Shown: positions 27,042 to 33,771 of the stretch, in pieces
Layout of the letters: the number at the start of each line of letters is the position of its first letter
Position numbering within the stretch: position 1 is the stretch's first letter
Source of the DNA: a virus
Virus record (IMG/VR): IMGVR_UViG_3300020185_000103
Coordinates: 1-42,106 of that record
Reading direction: 5' to 3' (one strand)
Length of the DNA: 42,106 nt
Notes under the pieces: generated by a model
Database searches by the model: none
The model's input: the letters and a program-made list of their open reading frames with translations, nothing else
Told to the model about the DNA's origin: nothing
Program-made: the position numbers and the translations under genes

Positions 27042-28576
27042 TGCCACAGATTAACTTAGTAGAGTTTCATACCAACGGAAAAAACTGGTTATATAACTCT
27101 ATTAAGGCTCATAAACAAGAGAATATCCCTGATGATTTTCGACTAGAAGTCTTGTACAATGAATATGACATATTTAACGATTTGACTAACCCAGGGATAG
27201 CTCTTGTTGCATTGCACGAAATACTGTCACTGCTAGATTTCCCTTTATTTTTTGTTACCATAACAACTACCAATACTAATATTCACCCACAATTATTGTA
27301 TTGTGTTGATCATTTTACTAATGAAATAGATTCTATTTCATATAACATAATACCCGGAACTTGGGAAAGTCGTGAAAATGATAAGGACACACTATGTATA
27401 TTGCCATGGATTCACACGTATGTTAACCCACAGGGACAGGTTGGTCCATGCTGTGAGTTTAACGATAAGTTCGAGTTAGGCAACATTAACGACGACAGTT
27501 TAGAAAATATTATCAACAACGAGCCATACAAGAAGTTACGATTAGACTTATTGAATAAAAAGCGTCCTGACATTTGCAATAATTGCTGGTCAAGAGAAGA
27601 CAGTAATCTGACTAGTAGACGATTAGATAGTAATCGTAATTGGAAAAAGTTTATGGATATTCCAACTAAGCAAACTAGCCCAGACGGAGAGTTTACAAAT
27701 TTTAAATTAAAGCATTTAGATATTAGATTGAGCAACGTCTGCAATTTTATGTGCAGGATGTGTAGTGGAAAGTTTAGTAACAAAATAGCAAATGAAGAGA
27801 ATAGGTTATACGGCTCTACTACATATTTGGATAACTTAGTTATCGACAAGAGCACGTTGTTAACTTATATAGAGAACAACTTAGATCATATAGAAAGTGT
27901 CTATTTTGCAGGCGGTGAGCCAATCTTAAATCAAGAGCATTATAAAATACTTGATATCTTCATCGATAATAAATTAGATGTGGCGGTTACCTATAATACA
28001 AACTTCAGTATGTTGCGTTTTAAAGATTATGACTTACTGGATTACTGGAGTAACTTTACTAATATTGAGATTGGAGCCAGCATAGATGTATTTGGAAAAC
28101 AAGCAAATTACATCAGACACGGTGCAGAATACGAGGTTTTAGAACAAAACTATCATAAAATAAAAGACCTTCCAAATATAAAATTTAAAATAACAAGCAT
28201 CTTGCATCTAATGAATGCTTATAATCTGCCTGTGCTACAAAAACACTGGTTAACAAACTTAGGGTTATCTGCATCTAACATGAGGGTTAATACTGTTATA
28301 ACCCCTAATCATTTGCAGCTAACAGTTCTTCCAGAACAATTTAAACAGGAATTGAACCTGGTGTATGAAGATCATATTTCCTTCTTGTCATCGTTAAATG
28401 ACACAGATCACTTAGTGTCCTACTGGACTAAAGCATTAAAATTTATGAATAGCAGGGATGATAGTTATATGTTGCCGGAATTCTTTAGGCTCAATGATAA
28501 CAAAGATCGTGCTAGAAATCAAAATTTTGAAGAGTTTTTTCCAGAGTTTTCGTTATTGCGTTCTCACTCAAAATAA
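27041..28576 (+). CDS. Radical SAM enzyme with N-terminal SPASM/twitch-like Cys cluster
   Basis: A 511-residue protein inserted between gp47 and gp46. The radical SAM 4Fe-4S motif CX3CX2C is at C234, C238 and C241 (CNFMCRMC), followed by GGEP at 291-294 for SAM binding. Ahead of this core, C119, C137, C138, C179 and C182 (LPWIHTYVNPQG, GPCCEF, CNNCWSRE) form a SPASM/twitch-like auxiliary cluster site. This N-terminal placement is typical of proteins annotated 'twitch domain-containing radical SAM' in phages and cyanobacteria. Residues 1-110 are a separate domain I do not recognise. It is coupled to gp47 by a one-base overlap and ends 13 bases before the chosen gp46 start. Reaction and substrate are unknown; SPASM-type relatives often act on peptides. 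Confidence 0.85.
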   Translation: MPQINLVEFHTNGKNWLYNSIKAHKQENIPDDFRLEVLYNEYDIFNDLTNPGIALVALHEILSLLDFPLFFVTITTTNTNIHPQLLYCVDHFTNEIDSISYNIIPGTWESRENDKDTLCILPWIHTYVNPQGQVGPCCEFNDKFELGNINDDSLENIINNEPYKKLRLDLLNKKRPDICNNCWSREDSNLTSRRLDSNRNWKKFMDIPTKQTSPDGEFTNFKLKHLDIRLSNVCNFMCRMCSGKFSNKIANEENRLYGSTTYLDNLVIDKSTLLTYIENNLDHIESVYFAGGEPILNQEHYKILDIFIDNKLDVAVTYNTNFSMLRFKDYDLLDYWSNFTNIEIGASIDVFGKQANYIRHGAEYEVLEQNYHKIKDLPNIKFKITSILHLMNAYNLPVLQKHWLTNLGLSASNMRVNTVITPNHLQLTVLPEQFKQELNLVYEDHISFLSSLNDTDHLVSYWTKALKFMNSRDDSYMLPEFFRLNDNKDRARNQNFEEFFPEFSLLRSHSK

Positions 28577-28589
28577 AGTACAATTACAT

Positions 28590-30347
28590 ATGTTTAAACT
28601 AAACACACTAACCGTACGGAACTTTATGAGCGTGGGCAATCAAACCCAGGCTGTAGACTTTGACCGTAGAGACTTAACTCTTGTGCTGGGTGAAAATTTA
28701 GATCAAGGAGGTGACGACTCAGGCGCCAGAAATGGCACGGGTAAAACCACAATCATCAATGCACTCAGTTATGCTCTCTACGGTCAAGCATTAACTAATA
28801 TTAAAAAAGATAACCTAGTTAATAAGACCAACGGCAAGTCTATGATGGTTACTGTTGACTTCGAGTTACACGGCATCACGTATCGTATTGAACGTGGTCG
28901 TAAGCCCAACGTACTCAAGTTTATGGTTGGTGAAGTTGAAACTGAAGAACAACAAGGCGACAGTAGAGAAACGCAACACTATATTGACAAATTATTGCAC
29001 ATGAGTCATGAGATGTTTAAGCATCTTGTTGCGCTTAACACTTACACGCAACCATTCCTTAGTCTAAGTGCAAATGATCAGCGTGATATAATTGAACAGA
29101 TGCTGGGCATCACTCTGTTAAGTGAAAAGGCAGATGCACTTAAAGAGCTGTGTAAAGAAACAAAGAACATGATTACTGAAGAAGAGTATCGTGTTAAGGC
29201 AGTTGAAGACGCAAACAAGCGAGTTGAAGAGCAGATTGATAGCCTTCGGAAAAGACAGAAGCTCTGGCATGCAAAACGCGATGAAGATGTTGCTAGCCTT
29301 AAGGACGGTATTGATGGTCTAAGTCATGTTGATATTGACAGCGAGCTTGCTAATCATAAGTTACTTGACGGATTTTACGAAAATCAAAAGAAACGGCAAG
29401 AAGCAGAGCGTTGGATTGTTGGAATTGACACTGATAATACTAAGCAAGAAAAGTTAATCCTACGTCTAGATAAAGAAATTGCACTACTTGAAGAACATAA
29501 ATGCAGTACGTGTGGCCAGGAAATTCATGACGGCAAGCAGGAAGAAATTTTGGCTAGTAAAGTAGCGACAAGACAAGAAGCAACTATGTCTATACTTGCT
29601 AATGAAACGCAACGTGCGGATCATTTAGAAATATTAAGTGAAGGTGTGTTGGGAGTTGCTCCAAAAGTATTTTATGATACAATTGATGATGCATATAACC
29701 ACCGTAGTAGTTTGGATAGTTTAGCAAAAGAGCTAGAAAATCGCAGTAATGAAGCTGATCCATACGCAGAACAAATCGTGGAGATGACACAAACTGGCGT
29801 TGAGCCTGTTGACTGGAATACAGTTAACGAACTAGTACGTATACGAGATCACCAGGAGTTCTTGTTAAAACTATTAACAAACAAAGACAGTTTCATACGC
29901 AAACGTATTATTGATCAGAACTTGCAGTTCTTAAATGCTCGATTAACTCATTATCTTGACAAGATGGGATTACCTCATTCAGTTCGTTTTATGAACGACT
30001 TAGGTGTGGAAATACAGGAACTGGGACGGGATCTAGACTTTGACAACCTTAGTAGAGGAGAGCGTAATAGACTTATTTTAAGTTTAAGTTGGGCGTTCCG
30101 AGACGTTTGGGAAAGCCTATATCATCCTATCAACTTGTTGTTTATTGACGAAGTTGTTGACAGCGGAATGGACGTTAGTGGAGTTGAGAGTGCACTAGCA
30201 GTACTTAAACAGATGGCAAGAGAACGTAACAAGAGTATTTGGCTTGTGTCACACAAAGATGAACTAACTGGTAGAGTTAACAATTTGCTCAAGGTTGTAA
30301 AAGAGAATGGATTTACTAACTATGACACTGATGTTGAGATGGTATGA
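28590..30347 (+). CDS. 46: Recombination endonuclease subunit gp46 (SbcC/Rad50-like ATPase)
   Basis: SMC-type ATPase that partners gp47 in DNA end processing. Walker A is at about 45-53 (GARNGTGKT), a zinc-hook CSTC at 305-308 sits between coiled-coil arms rich in Lys and Glu, the ABC signature begins at about 487 (LSRGERN), Walker B is near 515-520 (LLFIDE), and an H-loop histidine follows (LVSHKDE). The 585 residues match T4 gp46 (560). I chose the ATG at 28590 because MFKLNTLTVRNFMSVG is the true family N-terminus. An in-frame ATG at 28458 would add 44 unrelated residues read across the 3' end of the radical SAM gene. The stop overlaps the next ATG (ATGA). Confidence 0.95.
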   Translation: MFKLNTLTVRNFMSVGNQTQAVDFDRRDLTLVLGENLDQGGDDSGARNGTGKTTIINALSYALYGQALTNIKKDNLVNKTNGKSMMVTVDFELHGITYRIERGRKPNVLKFMVGEVETEEQQGDSRETQHYIDKLLHMSHEMFKHLVALNTYTQPFLSLSANDQRDIIEQMLGITLLSEKADALKELCKETKNMITEEEYRVKAVEDANKRVEEQIDSLRKRQKLWHAKRDEDVASLKDGIDGLSHVDIDSELANHKLLDGFYENQKKRQEAERWIVGIDTDNTKQEKLILRLDKEIALLEEHKCSTCGQEIHDGKQEEILASKVATRQEATMSILANETQRADHLEILSEGVLGVAPKVFYDTIDDAYNHRSSLDSLAKELENRSNEADPYAEQIVEMTQTGVEPVDWNTVNELVRIRDHQEFLLKLLTNKDSFIRKRIIDQNLQFLNARLTHYLDKMGLPHSVRFMNDLGVEIQELGRDLDFDNLSRGERNRLILSLSWAFRDVWESLYHPINLLFIDEVVDSGMDVSGVESALAVLKQMARERNKSIWLVSHKDELTGRVNNLLKVVKENGFTNYDTDVEMV

Positions 30348-31222
30348 GCAGAGAAATAAAAGTATTACATTTGGAAAGCACTGACGTATGCCAAGCAGCA
30401 TGCCCGTTATGTGCTCGTGAAACTAATCCAGAGTTTAATAAAAACATAAAGAATCACTTACGTATTGATCAGTTGCTAGAGCATTTTGACGACAATGCTA
30501 TTGCTAAATTAGACAAGGTGTTTATGTGTGGCAATTATGGTGATCCAGTTGCTGGGAAGCATACACTAGACATTTTTAAATACGTCCGTAATATTAATCC
30601 TAGTATAACACTTGGTATTAACACAAACGGTGCGTTGCAGACTACTACATGGTGGTCTGAAGTAGGCAAATTATTTAATAACCCTAATGATTATGTGGTG
30701 TTTAGCATTGACGGACTAGAAGACACAAACTCTATATATCGTGTAAACGTTATATGGGAAAAAGTTATGAACAATGTCAAAGCATTTATTGATGCTGGCG
30801 GAAATGCTCACTGGGATATGCTAATTTACCGGCATAACCAACATCAGGTTGATGCTGCAGAGCAGTTATCCCGAGACTTGGGGTTCTCATGGTTTCGGGC
30901 CAAAGTTTCAAAAAGAACCCCTATTGCTGGATTAGAACAGCCTGATGATTGGGCTGATCCATTGCCAAATACTGGCCCAATTAAATGCCATGTTTTAAAT
31001 GAACAGAGTGCATATATTGACGCACAGGGCAGATTATATCCTTGTTGCTGGTTAGGAAATAGTTTAGATGTTTTAATTAGTGATATCAGTGAAGTAGAAA
31101 AAACTTGGAATACAGATAATCCAAATCCTACTTGTAAGTTAGCATGTTCTACTAGTAACTCTGTAAGTAGATTTACAGATCAATGGAGAAAAGAGATCCA
31201 AATAATGAAAGACGAATCATGA
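30344..31222 (+). CDS. Radical SAM protein (second of three), SPASM-like C-terminus
   Basis: 292 residues. The cluster motif CX3CX2C is at C16, C20 and C23 (CQAACPLC), right at the N-terminus. The usual GGEP is replaced by CGNYGDP (62-68). NTNGA (93-97) and FSIDG (120-124) follow at the positions of later SAM-binding strands. A C-terminal SPASM-like set is visible: C215, C234, C235, C264 and C268 (YPCCWLGNS, CKLACS). It overlaps gp46 by four bases (ATGA) and overlaps the next radical SAM gene in the same way. Sequence parallels with that neighbour, including GDP, INP, TNG, TWW, DG and YRVN in order, show the two are paralogues. Substrate unknown. Confidence 0.82.
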   Translation: MSREIKVLHLESTDVCQAACPLCARETNPEFNKNIKNHLRIDQLLEHFDDNAIAKLDKVFMCGNYGDPVAGKHTLDIFKYVRNINPSITLGINTNGALQTTTWWSEVGKLFNNPNDYVVFSIDGLEDTNSIYRVNVIWEKVMNNVKAFIDAGGNAHWDMLIYRHNQHQVDAAEQLSRDLGFSWFRAKVSKRTPIAGLEQPDDWADPLPNTGPIKCHVLNEQSAYIDAQGRLYPCCWLGNSLDVLISDISEVEKTWNTDNPNPTCKLACSTSNSVSRFTDQWRKEIQIMKDES

Positions 31223-32253
31223 GTAACTTAGCTCTCGAGCATTGGCACATTGAAGTAAGTAGTATTTGTACTTTACAATGCCCAAGATGTACTCGTGCAG
31301 AAGTTCCTGAAACACTGTTAAATCGTAGTTTAGATTTAAAGTTTTTTCAAGAGCAGATTGGTCAAGAAAGAATATCTCAAATAAAAAAAATTAGTTTCTG
31401 TGGCGATGATGGTGATCCGATTTATGCTAAACAGTTTATTCAAATTGTTGAATGGATTAAGAGAATAAATCCAGCTATACAGTTACTAATTATAACAAAC
31501 GGAAGTTATAAAACAGAAACATGGTGGAAGTCACTATCAGATATACTTAATGAACATGACGAGATCCACTGGAGTCTAGATGGCTGGGACCAAGAAAGCA
31601 ATAGTAAGTATCGTGTTAATTGTAATTGGGAAAGTATAATATCTGGATTAACTACTTTTGTCAAACACAACCAAGTAACTTATACTGTAATTGCATCAAT
31701 AGCATTTAGATTTAATGAACTGGATCTTGAAAATATACACAATTTAGCAAAAATACACACTATTGACTGCTGGCAACTTACTAAAAGTACAAAATTTGGC
31801 AGTAAATATCCTGACGCATACGGCAGTAACGACTTGCTTGAGCCACTTAACTCAGATCTTGTTGCTGACGGTCATCGATTTGAAAGAGTCCAAACTATAC
31901 TAAGCGACAAAGTTCGGCCTGGATCAGATCTCAAAGAACTATTTTGGAATCGTGCTTTAGAACTAAATCAAAGCAATGAGTACCCTGCTTTATGTTATAT
32001 AGGAAACAAGGGAGTGTTTTTAAAAGCAACAGGAGAATTTTATCCGTGTTGCTGGACTGCACTACGTTATCCACATAATAAAAAATGGAATGATCTTGCA
32101 GAAACTAAGTTTAACATGTATAATAATACATTAGATAAAATACTCCAAGACGAGTGGTGGCAAACAGGTTTTAAGAAATTTGATAATTTAGAATGCCAAA
32201 CAAAATGTATTAAAAGTAAACTTTTAGATAAATCTCACGTAACTGAGTGGTAG
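31219..32253 (+). CDS. Radical SAM protein (third of three), paralogue of the preceding gene
   Basis: 344 residues from the ATG at 31219, which overlaps the previous stop as ATGA. An upstream in-frame ATG at 31183 lies within the previous gene and adds 12 polar residues, so it is less likely. CX3CX2C is at C17, C21 and C24 (CTLQCPRC), and CGDDGDP at 61-67 stands in for GGEP. TNGS and LDGW follow. A C-terminal SPASM-like cysteine set (LCYIGNKG, YPCCWTALRYP, CQTKC) is present. It shares order and spacing of motifs with the preceding radical SAM gene, consistent with tandem duplication. It is followed by a 48-base gap and then the GIY-YIG gene. Function unknown. Confidence 0.82.
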   Translation: MSNLALEHWHIEVSSICTLQCPRCTRAEVPETLLNRSLDLKFFQEQIGQERISQIKKISFCGDDGDPIYAKQFIQIVEWIKRINPAIQLLIITNGSYKTETWWKSLSDILNEHDEIHWSLDGWDQESNSKYRVNCNWESIISGLTTFVKHNQVTYTVIASIAFRFNELDLENIHNLAKIHTIDCWQLTKSTKFGSKYPDAYGSNDLLEPLNSDLVADGHRFERVQTILSDKVRPGSDLKELFWNRALELNQSNEYPALCYIGNKGVFLKATGEFYPCCWTALRYPHNKKWNDLAETKFNMYNNTLDKILQDEWWQTGFKKFDNLECQTKCIKSKLLDKSHVTEW

Positions 32254-32301
32254 ATTCAGAAATATGCAAATTTAACATTCGCAAATGATATATAAAAGAC
32301 G

Positions 32302-32739
32302 ATGACAAATTGGATAAAGTCTGACGGGGTAACATTAACTGAAATTACAAAACTTCCTGAAGATGTAGTAGGGTTTGTTTACTTGATTACTAACAATACT
32401 AATGGCAGACGATACATTGGCAAAAAACTGGCACAATTTAAGAAAACGAAACCACCGCTTAAAGGCAAAAAAAACAAACGGCGCACTACTGTAGAATCAG
32501 ACTGGCGCGATTATTATGGCTCATCAGACGCACTAACGGCAGACATCGAAGCACTCGGCAAAAGCTGCTTTAAACGTGAGATACTCTACTATTGTTACAG
32601 TAAAGGAGAGTGTTCTTACATTGAAGCAAGAGAACAGTTTAGGCATAAAGTATTAGAATCAGATGAATGGTATAATGGACACATACGTGTTCGTGTTCAT
32701 CAGAGTCAAAAGATACTTACAGAATCAAATCAAGACTAA
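32302..32739 (+). CDS. GIY-YIG nuclease-like protein
   Basis: A 145-residue protein with the GIY-YIG core: FVY at 25-27 and YIG at 38-40 (GFVYLITNNTNGRRYIGKK), then a basic stretch (about 42-61), WRDYYGSSD (68-76), REIL (92-95) and a candidate catalytic glutamate in YIEARE (107-112). This fits a minimal GIY-YIG domain. Members are known as homing endonucleases (T4 Seg family) and in repair or host-DNA degradation. No DNA-binding extension is visible, which argues against a full homing enzyme. It precedes a hairpin-rich non-coding region. No clear Shine-Dalgarno; the 48-base leader is A+T-rich. A mobile role is possible but not shown. Confidence 0.7.
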   Translation: MTNWIKSDGVTLTEITKLPEDVVGFVYLITNNTNGRRYIGKKLAQFKKTKPPLKGKKNKRRTTVESDWRDYYGSSDALTADIEALGKSCFKREILYYCYSKGECSYIEAREQFRHKVLESDEWYNGHIRVRVHQSQKILTESNQD

Positions 32740-32946
32740 CTGGCTCACCTAGAACCCTTACCATCAGCACATAAGATTGATCCATCAGTTATTATTGGAT
32801 TGTGGAAAAAGTAGGCGCTCCCTACACACGTACACGTTGTTTCTGTGAACCCTGGGTTCGACGTAGAATGACCTGCTGACATTCGAACAACACATATTAC
32901 TCATGAAAACCCTTTAGCACCAGGAACGAAGCGAGGGGTAATATGT

Positions 32947-32981
32947 AGTATAACGCATAAAACAGTTTTATGCAGTATAAC
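32947..32981. repeat. 19-base inverted repeat flanked by AGTATAAC direct repeats
   Basis: GCATAAAAC (32955-32963) and GTTTTATGC (32965-32973) form a perfect inverted repeat about one central A. It is bracketed on both sides by the 8-base direct repeat AGTATAAC (32947-32954 and 32974-32981). The arrangement could be a protein-binding site, a hairpin inserted with a target duplication, or part of the larger structured region. Confidence 0.7.
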
Positions 32982-33129
32982 ACATATGATGTCGACGTAG
33001 GTTGGGAAAGGTCAGAGCCCAATGAGTAGTGTAAAACACCTACTTCCGGATGCTGGATAAACGACGGTAATGTCACCAAAATCGACGGAACCTTGGATTG
33101 GTTCCGTCTGACTGAAACACTTTGGTAAT

Positions 33130-33165
33130 ATCAAATTATAAGAGATCAAATTATAAGAGATCAAA
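33130..33165. repeat. 15-base tandem repeat, 2.4 copies
   Basis: ATCAAATTATAAGAG occurs at 33130-33144 and 33145-33159, followed by a partial ATCAAA at 33160-33165. The repeat lies in the loop between the arms AAACACTT and AAGTGTTT. It is too short and too few in copy for CRISPR. Confidence 0.85.
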
Positions 33166-33283
33166 CACGGAACGTTAGTGAAGTGTTTGGATGAACGTTA
33201 GTTCATCCGTTTAGGTTGACAGAATCATATAGTAAGTTATAATAAGAGTATTGTCCAGGTGTAAATACTAAACCTAAAACGGA

Positions 33284-33535
33284 ATGTATATGGATGCTAA
33301 AGGAATGTATATGGATACTATAGATAAAAGAACAAAAAGCGAAGTTGAAGCTGCTTTTATTGAATTTGTTGACAAAATCCAGGACTTAGGATTTAAATTT
33401 GATTTATTTGATAAGGTAGAACTCACGTATATCAAGGGTGATGCAGTCTTAAGCCCACATAGCATAGGCAATAAACTTACTTTACGTGCTGAAGAGTACG
33501 TATCAAGTGATAATAAAAACCCCCCGACCACTTAG
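33284..33535 (+). CDS. Small protein of unknown function with duplicated start region
   Basis: Up to 83 residues; I do not recognise the family. The first 42 bases are a near-perfect duplication of a 21-base unit, giving MYMDAKG-MYMDTID. Each copy carries GGA six to seven bases before an ATG (33290 and 33311). The second copy has the stronger AAAGGA site, so the functional start may be 33311 (74 residues). The body is a helix (KSEVEAAFIEFVDKIQDLGF) followed by short strands (KVELTYIKGDAV) and an acidic/polar tail. There is no signal peptide or membrane segment. It ends tail to tail with the minus-strand gene, with a 4-base overlap. Last gene of the plus-strand operon. Confidence 0.5.
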   Translation: MYMDAKGMYMDTIDKRTKSEVEAAFIEFVDKIQDLGFKFDLFDKVELTYIKGDAVLSPHSIGNKLTLRAEEYVSSDNKNPPTT

Positions 33536-33744
33536 AAGAACGGCAATCCGCTCTTCTTGGTAGTTTCAAGATTATCTTTAATAATTTCTTCTATAATTGG
33601 AATATCGTTTACACCTAGATTCAGTAGCTCGCTGTAACTGAGACCGCCCCGCATGTACCAGCATGCCTCCAAGAGCCTCTTCTTAAATTTTCTCGTATCC
33701 TGATCATAACCATCCAGTAATTTCTGGATTTCGTCAGAGCTCAA
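33532..33744 (-). CDS. -1 frame extension of the gp26-like protein, probably made by frameshift
   Basis: A 70-codon frame from TTG at 33744, lying two bases past the gp26-like stop and in its -1 frame. There is no ATG and no Shine-Dalgarno before the TTG (upstream TCCGTATCCTGACC), so independent initiation is unlikely. The frame is open upstream through the slippery site, giving a predicted fusion of 302 gp26 residues, then RIRILT, then these 70 residues, about 378 in all. The sequence includes ACWYMRGGLSYSELLNLG and ends TTKKSGLPFF; I recall similar short ORFs downstream of gp26 in marine T4-like phages. It would be the minor, extended isoform, as in lambda gpG/gpGT tail chaperones. Confidence 0.65.
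   Translation of the reverse strand: MSSDEIQKLLDGYDQDTRKFKKRLLEACWYMRGGLSYSELLNLGVNDIPIIEEIIKDNLETTKKSGLPFF
33534..33557. terminator. Hairpin at the convergent gene junction, possible terminator
   Basis: AGAAGA-a-CGG (33534-33543) pairs with CCG-c-TCTTCT (33548-33557) around a CAAT loop, with one internal mismatch. It sits exactly where the plus-strand operon and the minus-strand gp26-type genes end against each other. On the minus strand it is followed by GGGGGG and TTTTTATT about 13 bases away, so a weak terminator is possible. On the plus strand there is no U-run. Confidence 0.35.
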
Positions 33745-33771
33745 GGTCAGGATACGGATTCGAAAAAATTT
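33694..33771 (-). promoter_or_regulatory. Predicted programmed -1 ribosomal frameshift signal
   Basis: On the minus strand AAATTTTTTC (33771-33762) contains two overlapping slippery heptamers in the gp26 frame, A_AAT_TTT and T_TTT_TTC. After a 5-base spacer (GAATC) comes the arm CGTATCCTGA (33756-33747), which pairs perfectly over 10 bp with TCAGGATACG (33703-33694). Inside its 43-base loop a second hairpin forms: ATCCAG (33729-33724) with CTGGAT (33717-33712), loop of six. Slippery site, spacer and nested stem match known -1 frameshift elements. The zero-frame stop (TGA 33749-33747) lies within the stem. Confidence 0.8.

Larger units (their letters stand above)
32740..33283 (+). ncRNA. Hairpin-rich non-coding region, candidate structured RNA
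   Basis: 544 bases without a convincing gene but dense in complementary segments. Stems seen are: GTAGG 32811-32815 / CCTAC 32821-32825; ACATATTAC 32892-32900 / GTAATATGT 32938-32946; GCATAAAAC 32955-32963 / GTTTTATGC 32965-32973; TTGGG 33002-33006 / CCCAA 33018-33022; GACGGAACC 33084-33092 / GGTTCCGTC 33100-33108 (7-base loop); AAACACTT 33115-33122 / AAGTGTTT 33181-33188; GGATGAAC 33189-33196 / GTTCATCC 33201-33208; and CCGTTTAGGTT 33207-33217 / AACCTAAAACGG 33271-33282 (one bulge). This is far more than expected for a spacer. It does not fit tRNA, and I could not place group I intron core elements. Strand and ends of any transcript are unknown. Confidence 0.4.

Noticed and set aside
28458-28589. 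Upstream in-frame ATG that would lengthen gp46 by 44 residues
   Set aside because: The extension runs through the 3' end of the first radical SAM gene and has no homology to gp46; the family N-terminus begins at 28590.
31183-31218. Earlier ATG for the third radical SAM gene
   Set aside because: It adds 12 polar residues coded inside the previous gene. The ATGA overlap at 31219 matches the junction style of its neighbours.
32841-32900. tRNA-like GGTTCGA segment near 32855
   Set aside because: The flanking bases do not form a five-base T stem, and no acceptor, D or anticodon arms can be placed on either strand.
32897-33079. 60-residue minus-strand ORF in the structured non-coding region
   Set aside because: It spans several perfect inverted repeats, has no ribosome site and no protein-like pattern; structure explains the sequence better.
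33130-33165. CRISPR-like repeat
   Set aside because: Only 2.4 copies of a 15-base unit directly adjoining, without spacers; a simple tandem duplication.
32740-33283. Group I intron next to the GIY-YIG gene
   Set aside because: I could not place P3/P7 core pairing or a G-binding site, and neither neighbour looks like a split exon; kept only as an untyped structured region.
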